Origin: Verrucomicrobiota bacterium
GTDB taxonomy: Bacteria; Verrucomicrobiota; Verrucomicrobiia; Methylacidiphilales; UBA1321
NCBI GenBank assembly: GCA_013285645.1
Contig: JABDHJ010000013.1
Location: 1 to 64,000, forward strand
Length of the DNA stretch: 64,000 nucleotides
Direction: 5' to 3'
This document shows positions 36,682 to 45,295 of this stretch, one piece after another; within the stretch, counting starts at the first letter, position 1, and each line of letters opens with the position of its first letter. Below the pieces are notes generated by a model. That model saw nothing but the letters and a program-made list of their open reading frames with translations. It had not been told where the DNA came from and did no database searches. Position numbers and translations under genes: made by a program.

Positions 36682-37250
36682 GACCATGGATCCAGGATTA
36701 TCTTAAAAACTACGAGCGCGTCGTCGCAGCCTTGCCGTGCGAAAAAATCGAGGCACTCATCGAAATATTCCGCAAAGCCTGGGAAAACGACCGGCGAATC
36801 TTTGTTTTTGGCAACGGAGGAAGCGCAGCCAATGCCTCTCATTTTGTCACCGATCTCGGCAAGGGTTCGTCCGACAAGCTTTCAAAGCGCTTTCACGTAT
36901 TGTCCATCAACGACAACACGCCTTGGCTCACGGCGATTGGGAATGATTATTCTTTTGAGGACATCTATGTGAGACAACTCATGAATTACGCCCAGCCGGG
37001 AGATATTCTCTATACCATGAGCGTCAGCGGTAATTCTCCCAATCTGGTGAAAGCCGTTCAATGGGGAAATGAGCATGGAATGGAGACCGTCGCGCTGTTA
37101 AGTCAAAAACAGGGCAAGCTTGCCGGTATCGCACGGCATGTGGTGATTGTTGAAGATGATCACTATGGTCGCGTTGAAGATGCCCATATGACCATCAGCC
37201 ACATGATCTGCTATGCGTTTATGGAAGGGCTCTCGGCGACCTCTTCCTGA
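36678..37250 (+). CDS. SIS-domain sugar isomerase, GmhA-like
   Basis: 190 residues, the size of sedoheptulose-7-phosphate isomerase (GmhA) and other single SIS-domain proteins. The substrate loop FGNGGSAANASHFVTDLGKG (residues ~42-61), LSINDNTPWLTAIGNDYSFEDIYVRQL and the second phosphate-binding loop MSVSGNSPNLVKAVQWG are present, as is the final EDAHMTISHMI. Starts four bases inside the ROK kinase gene (ATGA), so kinase and isomerase are coupled. An aldose/ketose 6- or 7-phosphate isomerase is the expected activity; a heptose role is possible but no heptose gene is nearby. Confidence 0.85.
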   Translation: MRPWIQDYLKNYERVVAALPCEKIEALIEIFRKAWENDRRIFVFGNGGSAANASHFVTDLGKGSSDKLSKRFHVLSINDNTPWLTAIGNDYSFEDIYVRQLMNYAQPGDILYTMSVSGNSPNLVKAVQWGNEHGMETVALLSQKQGKLAGIARHVVIVEDDHYGRVEDAHMTISHMICYAFMEGLSATSS

Positions 37251-37380
37251 ATTTCACCGGATAGGCATTGATGGCGAAGGTAAAAAAAGACGAGTGACAA
37301 CGCCGGAAAATTATCGATGCCATTCGCAAACGGCAGATAACTCCTCAGGGGCCCTCGGCTGACTCGCCCGTGGTGTTTCT

Positions 37381-37579
37381 CCGAGGCACCGCATTGTTGG
37401 CGCAGCAGCGCCTACCCTGGGTTAGTCTTCCCTTTCCGTTTACCCTGCGGGGGTAAAATCACCTCTGAAAATGAGGATGATTCAAACGCTTACAGCGTAG
37501 GAGACGTGTGACAGAGTTCCTAGGGTAGGCGTTGCTAGGCCAACCCTGGGCTATATGATTGCCAGCCTTTCAGGCTGGC
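37381..37579. repeat. cluster of palindromic repeats in a 485-base gap
   Basis: No gene in 37251-37735. The centre is a chain of dyads. CGCCTACCCTGGG (from 37409) pairs with CCTAGGGTAGGCG (ending ~37531). TTACCC/GGGTAA lies at about 37440-37456, and CCTC/GAGG around 37463-37478. CCAACCCTGGGCTATATGATT (from 37540) has a twin near 63059. GCCAGCCT-TTC-AGGCTGGC (37561-37579) is a perfect stem. TTCAAATTAGG at 37614 resembles the end of the element at 26377-26668. The last stem could terminate transcription, but there is no clear U-tract. Confidence 0.65.
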
Positions 37580-37735
37580 CAGAGTATTTTTGAAAACGCT
37601 CTAGGGAGTGTTTTCAAATTAGGGCAAGCTCGCGTCAATCAGCAGGCCTGGATCATTCCCACCTTCGAAAATGGAGGGATGCCATCGGGAGTCGCCCGAT
37701 GACCGTTTCAACATCCCCGGTTCGCCAACTTTCAG

Positions 37736-38716
37736 CTATTCCGTGCCTGGGACTTGAACACGCCGCCCGGTCTGGAACGATTCGATGGCAGCGTAGGCGA
37801 GCTGAAGGGCCCGCTTGCCGGCCTGGGCGTGGATTGGTGGCGGCTCGCCTTTCTTGAAGGCTTCCAACACCGCGTCGAGATGAAGATCGAACGTGCGTTG
37901 AAATTCGCGGTCGAAGTCGTTGAAGTAACCGGCCTGCCAGACCTCGGCAGTTTCGCTGTCGTGAGCCTGAAAGGAGTAGCGCTGCACGGTGTCCTCAACC
38001 AGAATACGCCCCTTATTTCCGTTGATTTCGAGCTGATGCGTTTTCTGGTAGGCGTAGGAGGAATCGTAGGTGCCGATGAGCGCTCCGACCGCCCCTGAGA
38101 CGAAATGGAGCGCGAGGACCATGGTGTTGGTTGAGGCGGTCATCTCGGCCATGATCGAGTCGATGGGGCCGCAGAGATCCTCGAGCTGGTCGAAGCCGTG
38201 GCACTGGGCTTCGATCAGATTGGTGAAAAGCGTAACGCCGGGGCGGCTATTGCCGCCGAAGCGCCACCAAGCGAAAGCGATTTCGCCGAGGCGCCCGTCA
38301 GCGATGGCTTGGCGCGCCAGGCGGATCGCCTTCGCGTAGCGATGGTTGAAATTGATGGCGAAGAAGAGCTTCCGCTGGGCGGCCTCGGTCAGCAGCGTAT
38401 CGGCTTCCTTCAGGTCCAAGACCAGCGGCTTCTCAACAAGGAGCGGAAAACCGGCGAGGATAACCTCGAGCGCCGCCTCGAAGTGCGCTTCGTTGGGTAG
38501 GCAGATCGATACGAGATCGGGTTTTTCCGCGGCGAGCATCTTCGCGATGTCGTTGTAGGGGCGCGTGCCGAACTGGGTGGCGCGGGTCGCGGCGGTTTCG
38601 AGCTTGCGGCTGAAGAGGCCGACGAGTTGCACGTCGGGCCGCGCCGCGAAAACGCGCGCATGCTGGCTGCCCCAGCCACCGGCGCCGATGATGGCGACCT
38701 TGAGTTTCTTTTCCAT
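37736..38716 (-). CDS. Gfo/Idh/MocA-family oxidoreductase
   Basis: 326 residues. Rossmann motif VAIIGAGGWGSQHARVFAARP (residues 7-27), the conserved FPLLVEKPLVLD (Glu-Lys-Pro, with the catalytic Lys) and the later beta-sheet domain with EAQCHGFDQLEDLCG. Members oxidise or epimerise sugars, inositols or sugar alcohols with tightly bound NAD(P). It follows a zinc alcohol dehydrogenase gene on the same strand with only six bases between, so the two are co-transcribed and probably catalyse consecutive redox steps on the same sugar. The actual substrate is unknown. Confidence 0.9.
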   Translation of the reverse strand: MEKKLKVAIIGAGGWGSQHARVFAARPDVQLVGLFSRKLETAATRATQFGTRPYNDIAKMLAAEKPDLVSICLPNEAHFEAALEVILAGFPLLVEKPLVLDLKEADTLLTEAAQRKLFFAINFNHRYAKAIRLARQAIADGRLGEIAFAWWRFGGNSRPGVTLFTNLIEAQCHGFDQLEDLCGPIDSIMAEMTASTNTMVLALHFVSGAVGALIGTYDSSYAYQKTHQLEINGNKGRILVEDTVQRYSFQAHDSETAEVWQAGYFNDFDREFQRTFDLHLDAVLEAFKKGEPPPIHAQAGKRALQLAYAAIESFQTGRRVQVPGTE

Positions 38717-38722
38717 GGTGGT

Positions 38723-39730
38723 CTATTGCTCGATGATGACCTTGCCGGTCTCGCCCTTGAAAAAAAGCTCGAAGGCGTGCTGGATTTCATCCACGCCGAA
38801 GCGGTGGGTAATGATCTGGTTGAAGTAGGCGCGATGGGCCTTGAGCAGGCGCAGATTTTCGGGCAGCTCATGGAACGAAAAATAGGCACTGCCGATCACT
38901 CCTCGTTCCAGGTTGACGAGGTGGCTCGAGACATTGAGGATCATCTGTTCCCCGTGGCCGACACAGATGAGGAGACCGCGCGGGCCGAGCGCCTCGATCG
39001 CGGCGTGGCGGGCGGAGGTCTTGCCGGCGGTATCGACGGCAAGATCAACGGATCCAGGCAGCGCGCCCTGAAGCAGATTGTCGGCAGGCCGGCCCGCAAG
39101 ATTGATTGGAATGCCGCCGAGCTTTTCCGCCAGCTTGAGGCGGTAGGGGACGAAGTCGGTGATGTAGATGAGCGTTTCCTTCGGGAAAAGCACCCGGGCC
39201 ATGGCCAGCACGCCGAGGCCAATCGGGCCTGCCCCCATGATCAGGATCGATTCGATATCGGGGCGCAGGAGTTTGCCCAACTCGAGCGCATGGCCGCCGG
39301 TGCCCATGATGTCGAGCAACAGCGTCGCTTCGGTTGCCGAAATGTCGGGGCCGGTGGGGAAGAAGATATTTTCATGTATGAGTTCGTATGGGCCGTAGCC
39401 GCCGTCGTGGGAGAAGCCCATGTCGGCTCGTTTATTCAGACACTCATTGGTGAAACCCTGACGGCACGAACGGCATTGGCCGCAGAAGTCCATGAGGAAA
39501 ATCGCCCCGGGTGTGCCGACGGGCGTGCTCGTATTCGGTCCTGCAGCGGCGACAACTCCGGCGGCTTCATGTCCCGGAATGATGGGGGTGCCGTCTATGA
39601 ATTGTCCTTTTTCCGAGCCACAAAGCGCGTTCGCCTTGACTTGGATCAAGAGCTGGCCTTCGTCGGGTTCGGGTATGGGCCTCGTGCCCATGGTGATCTT
39701 GCTTCCGCCAAGAAATTGCGGAACGTTCAT
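38723..39730 (-). CDS. zinc-dependent alcohol/sorbitol dehydrogenase family protein
   Basis: 335 residues from the ATG at 39730 (MNVPQFLGGSKI); ATGs at 39745 and 39799 are alternatives. Catalytic zinc ligands are visible as NALCGSEKG (Cys) and IIPGHEAAG (His-Glu). The structural zinc loop is CGQCRSCRQGFTNEC, and the NAD-binding motif is ILIMGAGPIGLGVLAMAR. In the MDR superfamily closest in type to threonine/sorbitol dehydrogenases. Upstream partner of the Gfo/Idh/MocA gene, six bases away. Contrast with the MDR at 18637, which has lost these ligands. Upstream is a 223-base AT-rich gap before the LacI gene on the same strand. Confidence 0.85.
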   Translation of the reverse strand: MNVPQFLGGSKITMGTRPIPEPDEGQLLIQVKANALCGSEKGQFIDGTPIIPGHEAAGVVAAAGPNTSTPVGTPGAIFLMDFCGQCRSCRQGFTNECLNKRADMGFSHDGGYGPYELIHENIFFPTGPDISATEATLLLDIMGTGGHALELGKLLRPDIESILIMGAGPIGLGVLAMARVLFPKETLIYITDFVPYRLKLAEKLGGIPINLAGRPADNLLQGALPGSVDLAVDTAGKTSARHAAIEALGPRGLLICVGHGEQMILNVSSHLVNLERGVIGSAYFSFHELPENLRLLKAHRAYFNQIITHRFGVDEIQHAFELFFKGETGKVIIEQ

Positions 39731-39953
39731 GACGGATTGATTCATAAGAAAAGAAACATCGGGTAGATGGTGAGGTTGGTGCAATGAAGAAAAGGACATC
39801 CACTTGGCGGACTAGGAGACGGGGTGTTTTGCATGTTGGGTTGGGATTAGGCCTGAAGGGATTTTTTTGATTCTGGAGGGTAAATTTTAAAGAACTTTCC
39901 GATTAATTTTTGCGAAAATGGGAATCGATATTTGAGATTTCTTCAAAATTTTT

Positions 39954-40943
39954 TTAGCTCGAACCTCGGATTGCCATTCGAGGAGTCAGAGACGTCGATT
40001 TTACAGGCTTCTTGGCGAGGATTTTCATCATGCTTTCCACCGTCAGTAAACCCATGCGATAAGCCTCCGAAGTGATCGAAGTCAGCGGAACAGGGGAAGT
40101 CAGGCAGATCGGGCCATCATCGACTCCTGTTACCCGCACTTGTTCGGGAACGCGGATGCCTCTGGCTAAAAGTTCGTGGACAGCCCCCAAGGCTTGATGA
40201 TCGGATTCCGCCACGATGCCATCAAATGGAATTTTTGCTCTCAAAAGCTTACGAACCACTGATCTGCCTTCCTCGACTCCAAAATTATCGCAGGCAATAA
40301 TGTATTCAGGTTTCAAGGAGAGTCCGGCCTCGCGCAATGCATCTGTGTAGCCTCGATGCCGTGACTCAAAGTATTTAATATGAACGATCTTTCGACAACC
40401 CCGGACAAGAAGATGCTCCGTGGGTAAACGCCCCTGCTGATAATAATCAACGCATACATTGACGATGCCGGGATATTGCTTTTCGAAAAATGTGACAAGA
40501 GGTATTCCGGCTTTGGCTATTTGCCTTAAAAGAGGAGCTAACCAGGGTTGAGTACTTCCACCGACCACGAGTCCGTCAACCCGCTGTTGAATTTGCTGTA
40601 AAGTCATTCGCCGGTAAAATTCCGGGGCCTCCTCAAATATATTCAGCCACGTCTGGTAGACAGTTGGCGTCAGGCCTTTGCTCGCGCCATACAAAAACTC
40701 AAAGACCAAGTCAGCCCCAGGCACACCCCAGGGATGAATGAAAACACCCAAGGCATCCTTTTTTCCAGTAAAGAGGCGGATCGCATTTCGGTTGGGAACA
40801 TAGCCCAATTCATCGGCCTTTTTGAAAATCCGTTTTCGCATCGGCGGGCTGACCGTGCTGGTGCCGAGTCGTCCGCTCAGAACCTTTGAAACGAACCCGG
40901 CGGATATTCCAAGCTCCTTAGCTATATCTTGCAATGAGACCAT
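39954..40943 (-). CDS. LacI-family transcriptional regulator
   Basis: 329 residues. HTH LQDIAKELGISAGFVSKVLS at residues 4-23 with the hinge YVPNRNAIRLFTGKKDALGVFIHPWG. The ligand domain ends in the usual VTGVDDGPICLTSPVPLTSITSEAYRMG. It is related to the LacI gene at 8312 (same GVF(I/V)H..G segment after the hinge and the SPVPLTS end). Divergent from the sialate-esterase-like and MFS genes. Two tandem palindromes of LacI type lie between them (41009-41043), which are the probable binding sites. Confidence 0.9.
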   Translation of the reverse strand: MVSLQDIAKELGISAGFVSKVLSGRLGTSTVSPPMRKRIFKKADELGYVPNRNAIRLFTGKKDALGVFIHPWGVPGADLVFEFLYGASKGLTPTVYQTWLNIFEEAPEFYRRMTLQQIQQRVDGLVVGGSTQPWLAPLLRQIAKAGIPLVTFFEKQYPGIVNVCVDYYQQGRLPTEHLLVRGCRKIVHIKYFESRHRGYTDALREAGLSLKPEYIIACDNFGVEEGRSVVRKLLRAKIPFDGIVAESDHQALGAVHELLARGIRVPEQVRVTGVDDGPICLTSPVPLTSITSEAYRMGLLTVESMMKILAKKPVKSTSLTPRMAIRGSS

Positions 40944-41008
40944 AAATGAGCGAGGCGCACCTTTAATTTTTCTATCTGGACCAAACCACTCTTAGAGTAA
41001 GCAATTCG

Positions 41009-41043
41009 TAAGTCAAGCCATTGACTTAGTCAACCGATTGACT
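41009..41043. promoter_or_regulatory. tandem LacI-type operator candidates
   Basis: AGTCAA-GCCA-TTGACT (41011-41026, extended to TAAGTCAA/TTGACTTA) is followed after one base by AGTCAA-CCGA-TTGACT (41028-41043). The unit repeats every 17 bases. A lone half-site ATTGACT follows at 41050. The second site has the central C-G typical of LacI-family operators. The position between the divergent LacI gene and the esterase-MFS genes is what a repressor-controlled divergon should show. The TTGACT half-sites could double as a -35 element. Confidence 0.65.
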
Positions 41044-41135
41044 TTTATATTGACTCCATTCACTGTTTAAGCAAGATTTGTTGGGCCGGGAAAGCAGCTC
41101 TCTCAAAAACGCCTCTTCACTCGCCTTGCTTCCAT

Positions 41136-43256
41136 ATGAAATATGCCCTCTCGCCATGCCATGCTCTCATAGTTGCCATCACCTACTTCAGCTTTTTGGC
41201 TGCGATGGCGAATGATGCGGCGCCAGCCTCCGCTCCGAATGTCCCCGCCCAAGCAGGTAACCGGCTGGCCCACGTTTTCCAGGACAATATGGTCTTGCAG
41301 CGGGAAAAACCGGTGCCGGTCTGGGGCTGGGCCGATCCGGGAACGGATGTTGAAGTCGATTTCGCTGGCCAGTCGAAGCAGGCCAAGGCCGATGACAAAG
41401 GCTATTGGAAAGCGATCCTCGATCCGCTGACCGCCAATGGCACGGGCCAGGATCTAACGGCGAAGATCGGAGCCACCACCGTCACCTGCAAGAACGTGCT
41501 GATCGGCGAGGTTTGGATATGTGCTGGACCTTCCGGCACGACGGCCGAGGGACCGAATATTGATACGGGCGTCTATCCCCACTACGTTTCGACGGGTACC
41601 GCCGGAGGAAAACCGGAGGTCAGGTTCTTCACCGTTTACAACGGCACTTCCTCGGAGCCGTGGCCTGATTTCGATCCCGTGTTTCAACGAGGCGATGCCG
41701 GTTGGCGAGTACTGAAGGAAAATGCCGGGCCGGACGACGACGGCGTCATGAGGAACAGCATGGAATATTGCGCCCGGATCCTTCGCGACAAGCTGAACGT
41801 TCCCGTGGCAGTCATTCATCTGATCACGGTAGGCGTACTGCTACCGGATTGGTTCGCGAAGGAAACGCTGGAGGCCCTTCCGTCCGATGTCGGCACAGGT
41901 AATTGTTACGACTATTTGTTCAACGCCGAGAATGCTCATCTCGCGAAAGGTAACGGCCCATACAAATCTTGGGACGATTTACAAAAGGCCATGGATGACT
42001 GGAAGGCGAACCCGAAAGGTCAGCAACCTTTCGACTATGCTTTTCCCAGCGTGGCATACAACACCAGGCTCTATCCCCTGGCGCCCTTTGCCATCCGGGG
42101 ATTCCGGCTCTTTTCGCCTCCGATTCCCGGCACGGGCGGAGCCGCGGGGATTGTGGCCATGGTCAAGCAATGGCGCCAACTTTTCGGGCAGGACTTTTAT
42201 TTCATCAATTGCACAAACATTCGTCTTCGCACCAATGAGCAGCCGCCCCTGAAGCCGGGGATGTACTTTTGGGACCAGGGTATGAAGGCGATTAATGACT
42301 CACTTCCCCTCTTCGGTGACAACAACAAGCTTGAGGAACTTGTGGACTTTACCGACCTTAGCGGGTGGCAAGCGCATCATCCCGAGAGGGCCGAAGAAGG
42401 CCGACGGCTGGCGGCGACGACGCTAAACTTGGCCTACGGGCAACCCCTGCCCGCTGATGGCGCCTGTCCGCGAGCAGACGATATCAAAATTGACGGCAAC
42501 AAGGCCGTTGTCCACTTCGTCCATGTTGGCGACGGAATTGTCTATCAGCCGTCCATTGACGGAATCAGCGGCGTCTATTTGCGCGGCAAGAGCGGACCGG
42601 GCCAATGGGCTCAAGTAAACGTAACCGGCAAGGACACCGTTGAATTCTCCTGTCCGGATATCTCCGATCTGGACGTCGTCGCCTACGGCCAGGCTGCCAA
42701 TGCGCACGAAACACTGTTTGGTAGCGGCGGCCTGCCCGCCACGCCCTTTATCTCGAATCTGCCAAAGCCGGGCGGGGCGCCCGATCCCCAGACTCCCTAC
42801 CGATTGGTGAGCATGGTGGGTGAAAAGGGCTGGGACCATGGGCTTACCAACGATGTGGTCAAGAATGCCCACGTTAGCCTGGTCCACGTCCGCCGCAGCG
42901 GCTACGTTTTTCAGATCATTGGGCAGGAAGCACTGGACAATAACATGCACCAGGTAGCGGGGGTGACTAATGATCAAATGGCGAAAAGCGCCGCGACAAT
43001 CTCCATGGAGGCGTACGTACCGGCGGAATGGAACGGATGCGAAGTCATGGAGGGAGATAACTGCCAGATACCGTTTATTAATGGCGGCCCCGTATTTAAA
43101 GGAATAGTGAAGACCGGAGAGAAGATTTTGCCAACCACGGAGACTACCCACGACGGAGCCAAGTTCGTCACCTTCGATGCCCCCATCGACGGCACCTGGA
43201 TCATCGTCGCCGAAAAGGGCAAGGCCGCCGATTTCCTAAAGGTTAACCGTTACTAG
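41136..43256 (+). CDS. sialate O-acetylesterase-like secreted protein with altered active site
   Basis: 706 residues with a signal peptide (residues 1-25, cut near AMA-ND). The family signature is clear: VFQDNMVLQREKPVPVWGWADPG (residues ~47-69) and later GEVWI. In SIAE/SASA esterases this is followed by the catalytic block SGQSNM; here it is AGPSGT: Ser133 is kept but the Gln, Asn and Met around it are gone. Further on, WQAHHPERAEEGRRLA matches the block with the catalytic His. The oxyanion site is thus disturbed and activity is uncertain. It is divergent from the LacI regulator and 36 bases upstream of the MFS transporter gene. An esterase on O-acylated sugars, or a non-catalytic binding protein, are both possible. 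Confidence 0.75.
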   Translation: MKYALSPCHALIVAITYFSFLAAMANDAAPASAPNVPAQAGNRLAHVFQDNMVLQREKPVPVWGWADPGTDVEVDFAGQSKQAKADDKGYWKAILDPLTANGTGQDLTAKIGATTVTCKNVLIGEVWICAGPSGTTAEGPNIDTGVYPHYVSTGTAGGKPEVRFFTVYNGTSSEPWPDFDPVFQRGDAGWRVLKENAGPDDDGVMRNSMEYCARILRDKLNVPVAVIHLITVGVLLPDWFAKETLEALPSDVGTGNCYDYLFNAENAHLAKGNGPYKSWDDLQKAMDDWKANPKGQQPFDYAFPSVAYNTRLYPLAPFAIRGFRLFSPPIPGTGGAAGIVAMVKQWRQLFGQDFYFINCTNIRLRTNEQPPLKPGMYFWDQGMKAINDSLPLFGDNNKLEELVDFTDLSGWQAHHPERAEEGRRLAATTLNLAYGQPLPADGACPRADDIKIDGNKAVVHFVHVGDGIVYQPSIDGISGVYLRGKSGPGQWAQVNVTGKDTVEFSCPDISDLDVVAYGQAANAHETLFGSGGLPATPFISNLPKPGGAPDPQTPYRLVSMVGEKGWDHGLTNDVVKNAHVSLVHVRRSGYVFQIIGQEALDNNMHQVAGVTNDQMAKSAATISMEAYVPAEWNGCEVMEGDNCQIPFINGGPVFKGIVKTGEKILPTTETTHDGAKFVTFDAPIDGTWIIVAEKGKAADFLKVNRY

Positions 43257-43292
43257 ACGCAACCGGTCTGACGCATAGCCAATGACTCCGCC

Positions 43293-44597
43293 ATGACCGT
43301 CTCAACCAGCATCGTGCCCATCGACGAGGAACGGCTCTATTCCAAAGTCACCTGGCGACTGGTCCCGTTCCTCTTTGTCTTCTATGTGCTCGGCTATCTT
43401 GACCGGGTCAACATCAGCTTCGCCAAGCTCCAGATGCTTTCCGATCTCGGTTGGAGCGATCGCGTTTATGGGACCGGTGCGGGCATGTTCTTCCTCGGCT
43501 ATTTTATGCTGCAAGTCCCTGGCAACATCATCATGTGCAAGGTGGGGGCGCGGCGCTGGATTGCCACCATCATGATCATCTGGGGTCTGATTTCAGCCTC
43601 GATGATGTTCGCCCATACAACGGTCCTCTTTTACACCCTTCGGTTTGCGCTCGGCCTGGCCGAAGCAGGATTTTTCCCCGGCATCGTTTTCTACTTCACG
43701 CTGTGGTTTCCATCTCAGCGCCGGGGAAAGGTTATCGCTATGTTCTTCAGTGCGATGGCAGTGGCTGGCATCATCGGTGGCCCGCTCTCCGGTTGGATCA
43801 TGCACACCTTTGATAACGTTGGAGGCCTCAAAGGTTGGCAGTGGCTTTTTGTCATGGAGGGACTGCCAACCGTGATTCTGGGAGGCTTTGTTCTCGTCGT
43901 TCTAAACGACTCAATTCAGGAGGTCGGGTGGCTCACCAACGAAGAGAAGGCGCTGCTGACTTCCAACCTCGCCAACGACTCTCGGCCTAATCATCACTAC
44001 AAGCTCGGTGAGGTGCTCGCTGACGGCAAAGTCTGGTTGCTTTGCGGGGTTGGTTTTATGGGCGCCTTCGGCATTTACTCGGTTAATTTCTGGCTGCCCC
44101 AAGTCATCGAGGACACCGGTATTGCCGATCCGCTCTACATCGGCCTGCTGAGCGCCATCCCATACGCGGTCTCCATCATAGTCATGCTCGCTGTTTGCGC
44201 GAACTCAGACCGGACTGGCGAACGGCGCTGGCATATAGCCCTGAGCTATTTTACCGGGGCCTTGGGATTGGCTGGTTGTGCGCTGGCCGGCCATAGCACT
44301 CTTTGGTCAATGGTGGCCTTGACCGTGGCCACGTCCGGGATCATGGCTTACTCTCCGATTTTCTGGACAATGCCTGCGGAGTTTCTTTCAGGTGTCGGCC
44401 TTGCCGCTGCCATTGGGTTGATCAGTTCCACCGGTAACCTCGGCGGCTTCTTCAGTCCTTACATCATCGGCATTATCAGGGATACCACCCACAACGCGGC
44501 GCCCGGATTTTACCTCAGTGCCGCTATCTTGGCCATGGCAGGAATCATCGTCCTCGCCCGCAAGCGAGTGTCGGGAGCTTCGCCTAATCTAACCTGA
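43293..44597 (+). CDS. MFS transporter, ACS (anion:cation symporter) type
   Basis: 434 residues, 12 hydrophobic helices. The first loop FVFYVLGYLDRVNISFAKLQM is the usual ACS-family opening (tartrate, galactonate, glucarate, sialate-type organic anions). ARRWIATIMIIWGLISA and RFALGLAEAGFFPG are typical too. It should import a sugar acid or related anion with protons. Probably in an operon with the upstream esterase-like gene (36 bases) under the divergent LacI. Odd feature: the last codons and the TGA stop (44595-44597) lie within a tRNA-fMet-like 3' fragment (44591-44629), so the C-terminus was fixed or slightly changed by a recombination event. Confidence 0.9.
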   Translation: MTVSTSIVPIDEERLYSKVTWRLVPFLFVFYVLGYLDRVNISFAKLQMLSDLGWSDRVYGTGAGMFFLGYFMLQVPGNIIMCKVGARRWIATIMIIWGLISASMMFAHTTVLFYTLRFALGLAEAGFFPGIVFYFTLWFPSQRRGKVIAMFFSAMAVAGIIGGPLSGWIMHTFDNVGGLKGWQWLFVMEGLPTVILGGFVLVVLNDSIQEVGWLTNEEKALLTSNLANDSRPNHHYKLGEVLADGKVWLLCGVGFMGAFGIYSVNFWLPQVIEDTGIADPLYIGLLSAIPYAVSIIVMLAVCANSDRTGERRWHIALSYFTGALGLAGCALAGHSTLWSMVALTVATSGIMAYSPIFWTMPAEFLSGVGLAAAIGLISSTGNLGGFFSPYIIGIIRDTTHNAAPGFYLSAAILAMAGIIVLARKRVSGASPNLT

Positions 44598-44629
44598 AGA
44601 CCGCAGGTTCGAATCCTGCCTCCGCAACC
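44591..44629 (+). other. tRNA-fMet 3'-end fragment (attachment-site remnant)
   Basis: These 39 bases read as the 3' half of an initiator tRNA. They begin with the 3' strand of the anticodon stem (AACCTGAAG), followed by the T-arm GCAGG-TTCGAAT-CCTGC. The acceptor strand CTCCGCA, discriminator A and CC complete the 3' end. Initiator tRNAs carry the same ...CCGCAACCA end and the unpaired 1-72 position. The 5' half is absent. Such 3' fragments are normal scars of integrases that target tRNA genes. The partner copy is not in this window. Confidence 0.65.
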
Positions 44630-44669
44630 CCTCAGATGGAGGGATTCTACTCTGAAAAATGTCCCTGAA

Positions 44670-44949
44670 GAGACCTCTGCGAAAGTCGTCTCTTCGTCGT
44701 CGCAAGCCGAAGGCTTGTCACAATCCTAGCCGGTGGTAAGACCGCAGCAGCGGTCGCCAACACCGGTATTCTATCCCCTCGCAAACGACCCCGACAAGGG
44801 GTCGTACAGAGGTGGCACCCCTGCACGGAGTGCGCTCCTTGAAGAATATTTTCCGGTGGTGTCGCCCGCAACGGGCTCAACCACCGACTAGGATTGTGCC
44901 ATTCCTCCAGAATGCCAAAACAAGATTCAGCGACTTTCGCAGAGGTCTC
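44670..44949. repeat. 280-bp nested inverted-repeat element
   Basis: Outer ends are perfect 19-base inverted repeats: GAGACCTCTGCGAAAGTCG at 44670-44688 and its complement at 44931-44949. A second pair lies inside: CACAATCCTAGCCGGTGGT (44719-44737) and ACCACCGACTAGGATTGTG (44880-44898), one mismatch. Smaller stems such as GCCCG-CAA-CGGGC occupy the core. No coding sequence. The gap 44598-45295 contains nothing else I can name, apart from a CAAATTAGGGC at 45055. AGAGACCTCTGC also occurs at 9492, so the ends belong to a dispersed family. Confidence 0.65.
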
Positions 44950-45295
44950 CTGAAGGGCAAAATTTCAATATCCCATGTTGAGCTAAGTTTAGCTACGCGA
45001 AGGGTCAAAATTTAGTAAAGAATCAGTAAGTAGGCTTAAGAGGAGAATTCCAACCAAATTAGGGCCGCTCTTATCTAGTGGTGGTTTGAGAGGAGGCCAC
45101 TATGGGTTATCATAAATAAATCGTCATAAGACATTCCCTTCGGCCTACAATGCCGGATGGGCTGTTGAGACACTCAAACTATAATAACGGCGAACTTGAA
45201 AAATCGGCAGCAGACTCCAGCCTGCTACCAGAATCTGGCAGCGGACTGATAGCGTGCGCCACTCAAACCCTCTCGCACGACGAAAGGAATTAACC

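Noticed and set aside
44598-45295. Possible CRISPR array in repeat-rich DNA
   Set aside because: The repeats are inverted and nested, not evenly spaced direct repeats, and no cas gene is in the window.
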